Shown piece by piece: positions 1 through 7,055 of a stretch of 9,731 nucleotides of DNA. A model generated the notes under the pieces. That model had not been told where the DNA came from and did not search any database. It saw only the letters and a program-made list of their open reading frames with translations. The DNA is taken from NCBI GenBank assembly GCA_002316585.1, contig DCDU01000007.1, forward strand, positions 7,758-17,488, in the 5' to 3' direction. The translations under genes were made by a program, and so were the position numbers. The stretch is from Firmicutes bacterium UBA1047 (GTDB lineage: Bacteria > Bacillota > Clostridia > Tissierellales > Sedimentibacteraceae). Positions within the stretch are counted from its first letter, which is position 1, and every line of letters begins with the position of its first letter.

Positions 1-59
1 GCCAATTTTACTAATGTTCTGCGTATTTTTCCTTCTGTAAGATTAATGTTATTAGTCAT
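1..59 (-). CDS. MATE-family efflux transporter, N-terminal fragment
   Basis: Only the first 19 codons lie in the window, and the gene continues past the left edge. The reverse-strand translation from the ATG at 57-59 reads MTNNINLTEGKIRRTLVKL. The 'LTEG-I-x-x-TL-x-K-L' opening is typical of the cytoplasmic N-terminus just before the first membrane helix of MATE (multidrug and toxic compound extrusion) transporters. These export cationic drugs or metabolites using Na+ or H+ gradients. A ribosome site, AAGGA on the minus strand (67-71), sits 7 bases before the ATG and supports the start. Substrate cannot be judged from this piece. The assignment rests on the short motif alone, so another membrane protein is possible. 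Confidence 0.6.
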   Translation of the reverse strand, partial: MTNNINLTEGKIRRTLVKL

Positions 60-91
60 TTTATTTTCCTTATAATTTAATAGTAATAATC

Positions 92-120
92 AGTTTATCT
101 TATATTTTCATTTTATTCAA
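92..120 (-). promoter_or_regulatory. Candidate sigma-A promoter of the MATE gene
   Basis: On the minus strand TTGAAT (115-120) is followed after 17 bases by TAAACT (92-97), each matching four of six consensus bases. It lies about 35 bases upstream of the ATG at 59 and just upstream of its ribosome site. The region is AT-rich, so a chance match is possible. Confidence 0.4.
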
Positions 121-162
121 GAAAAAAGATGCCCTAACCCCATTTTTCTGAGTCCGCTTTAA

Positions 163-282
163 TTAATAAAAGATGAAAACAATAAAAAATATATCCTTAA
201 ATTAAAAAAAGAAGATATGGAAGCATTGGACAAGGAATATTACGAAACGATAGATAAATTGAAAAGGCTGAAAAGCAATTAG
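163..282 (+). pseudogene. Possible remnant of a 3' gene end, unknown family
   Basis: An open frame from 163 (after a TAA at 160) to the TAG at 280-282 encodes about 39 residues. It is rich in Lys, Glu and Leu and predicted to be helical; from the only internal Met (217) it reads MEALDKEYYETIDKLKRLKS and one further residue. There is no ribosome site before that Met (the upstream bases are A-rich but lack GGAGG), and the frame is open well before it. That is what the C-terminal stump of a decayed or deleted gene would look like. I do not recognise the family. A chance open frame in AT-rich DNA is a real alternative. Confidence 0.25.
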
Positions 283-336
283 CCTTATCGGTTCAGAAAT
301 AAATACGTGCAGAGCTATTGCAATCAATAATAAAGA

Positions 337-378
337 AAGCCCCCATAAATGCGTCAATAAAAAATAAGCAGGGGGCTT
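337..378 (-). terminator. Rho-independent terminator of nfo
   Basis: AAGCCCCC (337-344) pairs with GGGGGCTT (371-378), giving an 8-bp GC-rich stem with a 26-base AT-rich loop. Read on the minus strand the stem is followed by a U-rich run (TCTTTATTATT), and it begins 11 bases after the nfo stop codon. The long loop lowers confidence slightly. Confidence 0.6.
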
Positions 379-388
379 CTTGCTGTTT

Positions 389-1222
389 TCAATCCTTGTA
401 AAGGCTTTTCAGAAGAATTATTTCCTTTCCGTGACCCTCCAAGTCGTTTGGAGTTTCCAAAAAGAATGGGAGTTTTTTTAACTTCGGATGGTTGATTATC
501 CTTGAGAGAGCATCAATACCTATCTGTCCGTTTCCTATTGTTTCATGGCGGTCTTTGTGGCTTCCCATTGCGTTTTTGCTGTCATTCAAGTGAATGGCAT
601 GTAATTTGTCAAGACCTATAATTTCGTTAAACTCATTCAAAACGCCATCCAAGTTATTGACAATGTCGTATCCTCCGTCAAATATATGGCAGGTATCAAG
701 ACATACGCCTATCTTATCCTTAAGAGTGACATTATCGATAATCAGCTGCAGCTCTTCAAAAGTTTTCCCTATTTCTGTTCCCTTGCCGGACATTGTTTCC
801 AAAAGAACCATTGTTGTTTGCTCGGGATACAATACTTTATTAAGCGCATCCGCTATATATTTAATTCCCGCATCAACCCCCTGTTTTACATGACTTCCCG
901 GATGAAAGTTATATAAATTATTTGGCAGGTGCTCCATTCTTTTTAAATCATCCTCTAAAACTTCCAATGCAAATTCTCTCGTTCTTTCATCAGCAGAACT
1001 GATATTAAGGGTATATGGAGCATGACCTAATATTTTTGCAAAGTTATTCTTTTCCATTAATATTTTTAATTTTTCTATATCATTGATATCAATTTCTTTA
1101 GCCTTGCTACCTCGCGGATTTCGGGTAAAAAACTGAAATGTGTTTGCTCCGATTTTCAGAGCATCCCTGCCCATCGCTTCATATCCGTTGGAAACAGACA
1201 GGTGGCAACCTATATTAAACAT
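389..1222 (-). CDS. nfo: Endonuclease IV (AP endonuclease, Nfo)
   Basis: This 277-residue protein is the usual length for endonuclease IV, a TIM-barrel enzyme with three zinc ions. It cuts the DNA backbone 5' of abasic sites in base-excision repair and also trims blocked 3' ends. All nine metal ligands known from the E. coli enzyme can be placed: H67 (GHAPY), H107 (FHPGSH), E142 (LLET), D176 and H179 (CLDTCH), H211 (HLNDSK), D224 and H226 (HKDRH) and E256 (FFLETP). The protein therefore should be active. The ATG at 1220-1222 is preceded by a near-perfect AAGGAGGA (1226-1233) four or five bases away, which fixes the start. The gene appears monocistronic, with a terminator directly downstream and a divergent neighbour upstream. 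No membrane segment or signal peptide is present, as expected for a cytoplasmic repair enzyme. Confidence 0.97.
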   Translation of the reverse strand: MFNIGCHLSVSNGYEAMGRDALKIGANTFQFFTRNPRGSKAKEIDINDIEKLKILMEKNNFAKILGHAPYTLNISSADERTREFALEVLEDDLKRMEHLPNNLYNFHPGSHVKQGVDAGIKYIADALNKVLYPEQTTMVLLETMSGKGTEIGKTFEELQLIIDNVTLKDKIGVCLDTCHIFDGGYDIVNNLDGVLNEFNEIIGLDKLHAIHLNDSKNAMGSHKDRHETIGNGQIGIDALSRIINHPKLKKLPFFLETPNDLEGHGKEIILLKSLYKD

Positions 1223-1304
1223 ATGTCCTCCTTAAAATCGTAAATGTTATGAATGCCGTGTCATTTTACGCTGCATTCAAATGACAAAACTTTAATTGGC
1301 TTCA

Positions 1305-1310
1305 ATTATA
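1305..1310 (-). promoter_or_regulatory. Candidate -10 element for nfo
   Basis: A perfect TATAAT on the minus strand lies about 80 bases upstream of the nfo ATG. No convincing -35 hexamer is found 16-18 bases further upstream, so this is only a candidate. The 1223-1488 gap also carries the divergent promoter of the glycoside hydrolase gene. Confidence 0.3.
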
Positions 1311-1454
1311 CTTATAACATACCACAAAAATATAAGCTTTAAGTTGGTATTTATATCCATTCGTGGCATGGGGCTGCTAATTAACTTTTGTTGGAAAATA
1401 CGCTAAGAGTAAAAAGAACTTCCTATTATTTCATGATTCAAAGTGAAAATAATA

Positions 1455-1463
1455 TGTTATACT
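1455..1463 (+). promoter_or_regulatory. Extended -10 promoter of the SLH glycoside hydrolase
   Basis: TGTTATACT (TG, one base, then TATACT at 1458-1463) is an extended -10 element. The -35 position (around 1435-1440, GATTCA) is weak, as is common with extended -10 promoters. Transcription would start near 1470, leaving a leader of about 20 bases that contains the AGGGGA ribosome site (1478-1483) five bases before the ATG at 1489. Confidence 0.55.
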
Positions 1464-1488
1464 TTATAAAAACGTTTAGGGGACATAT

Positions 1489-3192
1489 ATGAAGAAGACC
1501 AAGTTAAAGTATTTATTCATAATAGCAGCATTTATTATGTTATTATACATAGGACAAACTAATTCCGTATTGACCGAAGGATTTGTAAAATTATCGGATT
1601 CGGCAAATGATGAAGAAAGCATTGAAAAATCCCAACATATAATAGTAGGCTATTATCCTGCATGGAAGTCATATGAAGGATATACTCCCGATAAGATAGA
1701 TGCAAGCAAATTGACCCATATTAATTATGCCTTTGCCAATATTGGACCGGATTACAGAATATCAATGGGTTATCCCGACAAGGACCCGGCAAACTTTGAA
1801 ATGTTTAAAGAGCTTAAGAAAATTAATCCGGATTTGAAAATTCTTATTTCAGTAGGCGGATGGAATTGGTCGGGAAGATTTTCGGACATGGCAGTCACGG
1901 AGGAAAACCGAGCGAAATTTGCAGAGAGCTGTGTTGAATTTATTACGAAATACGGACTTGACGGAGTTGACTTAGATTGGGAATATCCTGTGGGAGGGGG
2001 ACTTGAAACTAATTCGAAAAGTCCGAATGATAAACAGAACTTAACCTTGCTGCTGCAGAATATTCGTGAAAAATTGGATGCTCAGGGATTGAAGGATAAT
2101 AAAAAGTATTTGCTTACCATAGCTGCCGGAGCGAGCAATTATTACATAAGTAACACAGAGGCGGATAAGATTCACAATTATTTGGACTTTATAAACTTGA
2201 TGACCTATGACATAAACGGACCCTGGGATACATATTCTGATTTTAACTCACCCCTGTATAACGATAACGATACAATAAGCATTGATTCATGCGTTAAAGC
2301 ATGGCTGAATGCAGGCTTGCCTGCGGACAAGCTAATCATGGGAATTCCGTTTTACGGATATAAATATGATGTATCGGGAACTTCTGAGGATGGTTTACGT
2401 CAAAAGCATATAGGGGGCAGTGCATTAAGCTACGAGACAATCGTAACAGATTATCTGAACAATCCCGAATATACAAGAAAATTCCATGAAAAATCCTTGG
2501 TGCCATGGCTTTACAACGGAAAAACATTTGTCAGCTATGATGACTCACAGTCTGTTGCATTGAAGGCTGAATATATCAGAGAGAAGAATTTAGGCGGTGC
2601 AATGGTTTGGGAATTAAGCCAGGATTCAAAGGGAACACTTTTGAATTCATTGTATGAGGGACTTACTTCCGTATCGTCAAATGATTATAGGGGTCACTGG
2701 GCAGAAGCTGTCATACAGAAGTGGCTTGATATGAAATATATAGCAGGATATCCGGACGGAACATTCAGACCGGAAGCATTTATAACAAGGGCGGAATTCG
2801 TTAAAATGGCAAATAATTTATTTAGATTCAGCGAAACTTCCGAAATTGCATTTGAAGATGTGAAGGAAGGCAGCTGGTACTATAAGGAAATACAAAAAGC
2901 ATACAAGGCAGGCTATATAAAAGGTATTTCCTCCGCGGAATTTGCTCCCGATGATTATATTACAAGAGAGCAGTCGGCGGCAATCATATCGCGATTGCTT
3001 GATTTAGAAGGCAATAATACGGGGGCTGACATATTTTATGACAGCAGTCAAATCAGCGGCTGGGCTAAGGGAAGTGCGGGTGCCGCAGCAGCTAACAGCT
3101 TAATAATAGGTTATGAAGATAATACCTTCAGACCGCTTAATAATATAAAAAGAGCAGAAGCTGTTGCATTACTGGACAGAATATTGGAGTAG
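1489..3192 (+). CDS. Secreted GH18 glycoside hydrolase (chitinase-like) with C-terminal SLH domains
   Basis: The 567-residue protein starts with a basic N-terminus and a hydrophobic segment (about residues 7-22), acting as signal peptide or membrane anchor; no lipobox cysteine is seen. A family 18 hydrolase domain spans about residues 50-390. It has the SVGG strand motif (121-124), the catalytic DGVDLDWE (158-165, acid E165), MTYD (238-241) and a late barrel Trp in AMVWELSQD (W374). GH18 enzymes cleave beta-1,4 bonds in chitin or related N-acetylglucosamine polymers; peptidoglycan-derived glycans are an alternative substrate. Three SLH modules follow (about 400-445, 454-504, 516-566), with ITRAE, ITREQ and IKRAE motifs, which bind secondary cell-wall polymer. 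The enzyme should therefore be held on the cell surface. No chitin-binding module is visible, and the SLH block follows the catalytic domain almost directly. The next gene, on the same strand, is also an SLH protein but has its own promoter. Confidence 0.93.
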   Translation: MKKTKLKYLFIIAAFIMLLYIGQTNSVLTEGFVKLSDSANDEESIEKSQHIIVGYYPAWKSYEGYTPDKIDASKLTHINYAFANIGPDYRISMGYPDKDPANFEMFKELKKINPDLKILISVGGWNWSGRFSDMAVTEENRAKFAESCVEFITKYGLDGVDLDWEYPVGGGLETNSKSPNDKQNLTLLLQNIREKLDAQGLKDNKKYLLTIAAGASNYYISNTEADKIHNYLDFINLMTYDINGPWDTYSDFNSPLYNDNDTISIDSCVKAWLNAGLPADKLIMGIPFYGYKYDVSGTSEDGLRQKHIGGSALSYETIVTDYLNNPEYTRKFHEKSLVPWLYNGKTFVSYDDSQSVALKAEYIREKNLGGAMVWELSQDSKGTLLNSLYEGLTSVSSNDYRGHWAEAVIQKWLDMKYIAGYPDGTFRPEAFITRAEFVKMANNLFRFSETSEIAFEDVKEGSWYYKEIQKAYKAGYIKGISSAEFAPDDYITREQSAAIISRLLDLEGNNTGADIFYDSSQISGWAKGSAGAAAANSLIIGYEDNTFRPLNNIKRAEAVALLDRILE

Positions 3193-3305
3193 CATGCTGT
3201 TCGTCATTCTTGGATTAGCAAGGATATAGAAATTGTTATTTAAAGGTTAGCAGCTTTTTTACGCCGAGTATTGCTAATTATTAGGAAGTATACTACGATA
3301 TTATT

Positions 3306-3361
3306 TATTATATTTTATTTCGATGAATGTTGGGGTATTAATCGAATGATAAAATATAATA
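3306..3361. repeat. Long AT-rich inverted repeat upstream of the SLH repeat protein
   Basis: The left arm (3306-3324) and right arm (3341-3361) pair over 19 bp, with a two-base bulge (3347-3348) in the right arm and a 16-base loop (3325-3340). The arms include the GC-bearing core TTCGAT/ATCGAA as well as AT-rich flanks. No T-run follows, so it is not a typical terminator. It ends about 30 bases upstream of the -10 element of the next gene, which suits a regulator-binding site or cruciform better. Confidence 0.5.
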
Positions 3362-3391
3362 TAATATAAATACTATGTGTCACACTTAATG

Positions 3392-3400
3392 TGGTATAAA
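3392..3400 (+). promoter_or_regulatory. Extended -10 promoter of the SLH repeat protein
   Basis: TGGTATAAA (3392-3400) forms an extended -10 element. The -35 region lacks a good hexamer and instead carries short GTG/CAC dyads (GTGTCACAC at 3377-3385, and CACA-5-TGTG just after), possible operator half-sites overlapping the polymerase site. The ribosome site AGGGG (3411-3415) precedes the ATG at 3423 by seven bases. Confidence 0.5.
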
Positions 3401-3422
3401 ATTTAAAATGAGGGGATAATTT

Positions 3423-6128
3423 ATGAACAAATTATGCAAAACCCGCATGCCATTTGCGGTTAAAAAAAGTATGGCAGCAATTCTTTCGTTGTTGATGATA
3501 ATTTCATCATTCTTCCCTGTAAATCAGATTTATGCTGCGGATAATGGTGAAATGGTGCTTAAGTCGGTCAGTCATCCTGAAACGGCTGTAGAAGCTGTAA
3601 TTGACGGGAACAATATAATATTTACTCTCCCGTTCGGATACAAATCAGAAACTTTGGATATTTCAGGCATTAAATGCAAATTGGATACTAATTTTAGATT
3701 AGCTGAAATATCATTTCCTTCGGATTCCGAAGCTAAAATAGGCGGTTCCTCGGTAATAATGGATGTAAATTATACCTATGCTTCCGGAAAGGATACTTCC
3801 ACTAAGTTCGGTACACGCTATTATATCAGTGTAGAAAGCGGCAAGTCTCCTGCATTCGGAGGAACAATTTCAAAGACAACAACAATTAATAAAAATATTA
3901 CTTTCAAGCTTTCCGATTTTGCCGATATCTATAAAAGCAATAACGGAGAAAAGATGGGGTTTATTTCAATAGGTGCATCAAGGAATACCGCGGGTATATT
4001 AAAATACAAAGGTGATGATTACAGACCGGATACACTTATCAGTGTTTCGGATATTGAAGCAGGCAGGCTTAGCTTCAAGCCCCTGAATGCTGGAGAAATT
4101 TCTTACACTGTAACTGCTTATGCAGATGATGAAAATAAAACCGATTGCGGGAAGGCATCGTTAAATATAAAAATTGAGTATCCGGTTGCCTCGGATATAA
4201 AATTTAACGGAGAGCAGGACAAAGTTCTGAAGTTAAATTCTTCCCGGTTCGTTGAAGCATGTAATATTATAGGAGGTACATTTGATTGTATAAGCTTCGA
4301 TTCGCTTCCTTCATCTTCAAAGGGCAGACTTTATATCGATTATGCATCGTCAGCGTATTATGGCACTGCAGCTGCTACAGGCAGATATTATAACAGAACG
4401 GATATAGATAAAATGTCTTTTGTTCCCTATTCGGGTTATTTCGGAGAATTCAGCATACCATACAAGGGATATAACAGAGAGGGCGAAATATTCACAGGTG
4501 AAATGAAAATAACCGTAGCAGAAAATAAAATGATTATAGATACGATAGAATACTCTGCATATGAAAATACATTGATTAATATGGATGCAGATGATTTTAA
4601 AGACGTATGTTCATATGCGACGGGAAGAAGATTGAGTTATGTTAAATTTACCCTTCCTTCTGCGTCAAAGGGAAGCCTGTATTTAAACTATGGTTTGAAC
4701 AGCCAATCCAAAGTATCGTCCTCTTCGAAGTATTATGAAGATGATTTGGAAAATATTTCATTTGCACCATATTCCAATTATACCGGAATCGTTGTAATCT
4801 CTTATGTCGGTTATAATGACAGGGGAGAAGCTTATGAAGGTGAAATTGAAATAGAAATAATTAAGATTGATGCTGATGCTACAACATATAAAACAGGAAC
4901 CTATACTCCGCTGAGCTTTGATTCCGATGATCTTGCGGATGCATGCAGGAAGGCTACAGGCAGAAGATTGGATTATATTAAGTTTTCAGTACCTTCATCC
5001 TCATACGGTATCATGTATTACAAATATGGCTCTTCCAGATATGAGACCAAGGTATCCGACAGTACCAAGTATTATGTGTCTGACCTGGATGATATAACAT
5101 TTGTCCCTAAATCATCTTATACGGGAGCTGTAGTTATTCCATATACGGGATATAATGTTGACGGCAAATCATATACCGGCGTGGTAAAAATTACTGTCGT
5201 AAAGGAAATTCCGGCTGCTGACACAATAAACATTTCAACAAAAGAGGATACGGCCGTTCACTTTGACGATGAAGATTTTAATGATGCATCCGAGGATTCC
5301 ACAGGCGAGGAATTGGATTATGTAATATTCACATTACCTTCATCAAAATACGGCAAGCTTTATTATAATTATACATCTGCAAGCAAATATGACTCTGAGG
5401 TATCATCAAACAGGAAATATTATTATGATGACACTCCCTCGTTATACAGGATAACATTTGTACCTTACAGAGATTACCACGGAACAGTAACCATAAAATA
5501 TACAGGTTATAATACAGACGGAGATGCATTTACAGGCTCAGTGGAGGTAGAAGTTATATCAATGCCTGAAACAGAAGGGTCTCAGCATTTCAAGGATGTA
5601 ACGAAGGATTATTCGTGGGCTGCATTTCAGATAGATTATTTATATGAGCAGGATATAGTAAACGGAACAGGAGACAATTATTACGGACCGGCACAAAATA
5701 TGACACGTGGAGATTTTATGCTTATGCTGTACAGAGCTCTGAATTTAAGGGCGACCGTTAAAGGAAATTTCAGCGATGTTCCGAAAGACAGCTACTATTA
5801 TAAAGCGGTTGGCGTTGCTAAAGCGCTTGGTATAGCAAAGGGTTATGACGATAAGTTCATGCCCGGCGCAGGAATCACCAGAGAGGATGCCATGGTTCTT
5901 GTTGACAGGGCATTGACTATTGAAGGCAGAAGGTTATCTGCAGGAAAAGAAAGTGACTTATATGATTTTAAGGACAGAAAAACAGTATCCGATTATGCGT
6001 ATACATCTGTTGCAACATTGGTTAAAGCAGGCATAATTCAGGGGAGCAACTCATATTTGAATCCAAAGTCTTTTATTTCAAGAGCCGAAATGGCAGTAAT
6101 ACTTTACAAGGTTCTTGAACTTAATTGA
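3423..6128 (+). CDS. Secreted SLH-anchored surface protein with five tandem repeats
   Basis: The 901-residue protein has a classic signal peptide: basic residues, a hydrophobic core at about 19-30 and a likely cut after IYA (36-38). Residues 41-145 form a beta-rich region resembling bacterial Ig-like modules. Five tandem repeats of about 110 residues follow: a divergent one (147-253), then 255-367, 370-480, 483-594 and 597-713. The last four share a start like 'D-x-C-x-x-ATG-RRL-x-Y', then 'F-x-LPS-x-x-x-G-x-LY' and an end like 'FVP-x-x-x-Y-x-G' and 'Y-x-GYN-x-x-G-x-x-x-x-G'. The pattern recalls the cadherin-like or 'tandem-95' extracellular repeats, but I cannot name the family. Three SLH modules close the protein (about 720-775, 780-834, 845-900), so it should attach non-covalently to cell-wall polymer. 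No catalytic motif is seen. A structural S-layer, adhesion or matrix role is inference. Confidence 0.9.
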   Translation: MNKLCKTRMPFAVKKSMAAILSLLMIISSFFPVNQIYAADNGEMVLKSVSHPETAVEAVIDGNNIIFTLPFGYKSETLDISGIKCKLDTNFRLAEISFPSDSEAKIGGSSVIMDVNYTYASGKDTSTKFGTRYYISVESGKSPAFGGTISKTTTINKNITFKLSDFADIYKSNNGEKMGFISIGASRNTAGILKYKGDDYRPDTLISVSDIEAGRLSFKPLNAGEISYTVTAYADDENKTDCGKASLNIKIEYPVASDIKFNGEQDKVLKLNSSRFVEACNIIGGTFDCISFDSLPSSSKGRLYIDYASSAYYGTAAATGRYYNRTDIDKMSFVPYSGYFGEFSIPYKGYNREGEIFTGEMKITVAENKMIIDTIEYSAYENTLINMDADDFKDVCSYATGRRLSYVKFTLPSASKGSLYLNYGLNSQSKVSSSSKYYEDDLENISFAPYSNYTGIVVISYVGYNDRGEAYEGEIEIEIIKIDADATTYKTGTYTPLSFDSDDLADACRKATGRRLDYIKFSVPSSSYGIMYYKYGSSRYETKVSDSTKYYVSDLDDITFVPKSSYTGAVVIPYTGYNVDGKSYTGVVKITVVKEIPAADTINISTKEDTAVHFDDEDFNDASEDSTGEELDYVIFTLPSSKYGKLYYNYTSASKYDSEVSSNRKYYYDDTPSLYRITFVPYRDYHGTVTIKYTGYNTDGDAFTGSVEVEVISMPETEGSQHFKDVTKDYSWAAFQIDYLYEQDIVNGTGDNYYGPAQNMTRGDFMLMLYRALNLRATVKGNFSDVPKDSYYYKAVGVAKALGIAKGYDDKFMPGAGITREDAMVLVDRALTIEGRRLSAGKESDLYDFKDRKTVSDYAYTSVATLVKAGIIQGSNSYLNPKSFISRAEMAVILYKVLELN
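3861..5561 (+). repeat. Five coding tandem repeats of about 340 bp
   Basis: The units begin near 3861 (divergent), 4185, 4530, 4869 and 5211. The 'Y-x-GYN' signatures in the last four are spaced 114, 113 and 119 residues apart. The units have drifted in DNA sequence while keeping protein-level motifs, so the duplication is old. Confidence 0.8.
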
Positions 6129-6216
6129 TATCACTCGCTTTGATTACTCAAAATTCATCTGAGTTTTAGAATAATTAAGGGATATACATTATAGCGAAGA
6201 TGAAAATAGATATTAT

Positions 6217-6264
6217 AAAAAAGAGACTGTTTTCCCGCAAAAGGGGATAAACGGTCTCTTTTTT
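6217..6264. terminator. Bidirectional rho-independent terminator
   Basis: AAAAAAGAGAC (6217-6227) pairs with GTCTCTTTTTT (6254-6264), and the stem continues inside with a T-G pair, GTTT/AAAC and CCC/GGG around a short GCAAAA loop. A-runs and T-runs flank the stem on both sides, so it can end transcripts from both converging genes, the SLH protein (stop at 6128) and the cupin gene (stop at 6280). Confidence 0.9.
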
Positions 6265-6279
6265 AATTTTTCAATTATA

Positions 6280-6912
6280 TTAACGATTATGCTCAGCTTC
6301 TGCGTCAGCCTTAGTTTCATGAACCGTGCCGTGCGGATGCTGAGGCGGTGCATAAATAGAATATAACTTCATCGGCTTATTCCCTGTATTGATTAAGTTA
6401 TGCCATTTTCCTGCCGGTACTATGAATATGAAATCCTCATAGACATCTTCTTCGAAATCGGGCATATCTTTACTGTCACCCATTTTTACAACTCCCTGAC
6501 CTTCTTCGATTCGTAAGAATTGGTCAACATCCGGATGCATTTCTAAACCGATATCTTCTCCGACGCCTAAGCTCATTAAAGTGAGCTGTAAATTATCTCC
6601 TGTCCACAGTGCCGTGCGGAAAGCATTGTTTTGTTCCGCTGCCTCCTCAATATCGATTACGAATGGATTCGGACCGTAATCCTTTATTTCGATAAAACCT
6701 TTATCCCCGGGATACTGCAAATACCAGGGGTCATAAATATAGTTTTCCCGGTTATAGGGATATTGCGGATACATATTCATATAATCAGGGTTCATGGGAT
6801 TGTTATAAAGGTATGGATTTGGATACATTCTGCGGAAATCATACATTCTGTCCCTGTTATACTGCGGTGTCATATTGTTTGGATATTGGTAGTTATTATT
6901 AGCGTTGTACAT
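6280..6912 (-). CDS. Cupin-domain protein with Tyr/Asn/Pro-rich N-terminus, probable spore-coat type
   Basis: The 210-residue protein has two parts. Residues 1-68 are low-complexity, with 16 tyrosines plus many Asn, Pro and Met in YNP- and YPQYPY-like strings. This resembles tyrosine-rich spore-coat proteins. Residues about 80-195 form a single cupin barrel. Motif 1 lies around 118-140 (GEDIGLEMHPDVDQ to GQG; H126, Q131) and motif 2 around 164-175 (VPAGKWHNLIN; H171, N175). Metal binding is likely, but the classic HxH of motif 1 is reduced to a single His followed by PDVDQ. There is no signal peptide, as expected for coat proteins made in the mother cell. AAAGGA (6922-6927) stands nine bases before the ATG. 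The gene is monocistronic, between a strong terminator and its own promoter, which fits sigma-K. The cupin call is firm; the coat role is inference from composition and promoter. Confidence 0.85.
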   Translation of the reverse strand: MYNANNNYQYPNNMTPQYNRDRMYDFRRMYPNPYLYNNPMNPDYMNMYPQYPYNRENYIYDPWYLQYPGDKGFIEIKDYGPNPFVIDIEEAAEQNNAFRTALWTGDNLQLTLMSLGVGEDIGLEMHPDVDQFLRIEEGQGVVKMGDSKDMPDFEEDVYEDFIFIVPAGKWHNLINTGNKPMKLYSIYAPPQHPHGTVHETKADAEAEHNR

Positions 6913-6943
6913 ATTTTAAATTCCTTTCTGCAATTGTTAATAT

Positions 6944-6972
6944 TATAATATGTTTTCGGTTTTACGGATGTG
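6944..6972 (-). promoter_or_regulatory. Candidate sigma-K-type sporulation promoter of the cupin gene
   Basis: On the minus strand CACA (6969-6972) is followed after exactly 16 bases by CATATTATA (6944-6952). This fits the Bacillus subtilis sigma-K pattern mACm, 16-17 bases, CATAnnnTA. The same stretch includes TATAAT (6942-6947), which could serve sigma-A, but there is no good TTGACA at the right distance. The start of transcription would be about 25 bases before the ATG. Confidence 0.5.
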
Positions 6973-7027
6973 AATAGAATATAAAAACCATCTCATATAA
7001 TTCGGCATATAATTCCGGATATTCATT

Positions 7028-7055
7028 AAAAAAAGGTTCTTGTTACCAAGAACCT
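7028..7055 (-). terminator. Terminator overlapping the stop codon of the DUF2680-like gene
   Basis: On the minus strand AGGTTCTTG (7055-7047) and CAAGAACCT (7042-7034) form a perfect 9-bp stem closed by a GTAA loop, followed at once by seven T residues (7034-7028). The TAA stop codon (7045-7043) is inside the loop, and the last sense codons form the 5' arm. Confidence 0.9.

Larger units (their letters stand above)
60..388. other. Intergenic stretch between two minus-strand genes
   Basis: This stretch of about 330 bases holds the likely promoter and ribosome site of the MATE gene on its left and a terminator for the nfo gene on its right. Between them is a short plus-strand reading frame that looks like a gene remnant. 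No RNA gene or mobile element is visible. Confidence 0.5.

Noticed and set aside
594..916. Plus-strand open frames of 76-99 codons inside nfo
   Set aside because: They lie antisense to a fully conserved endonuclease IV, have no ribosome sites and encode no recognisable motifs.
3214..3278. ATTAGCAA / TTGCTAAT inverted repeat as terminator of the GH18 gene
   Set aside because: The 8-bp arms are separated by 49 bases, and no T-run follows the right arm. The T-run at 3255-3260 does not follow a proper stem. I see no convincing terminator after this gene.
3861..5561. CRISPR array or DNA satellite as explanation for the repeats
   Set aside because: The units are about 340 bp, protein-coding throughout and diverged at the DNA level, so they are protein domains.
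6129..6180. ACTCA/TGAGT dyad after the SLH repeat gene
   Set aside because: The stem is only five base pairs without a T-run, and a much stronger terminator lies just downstream.
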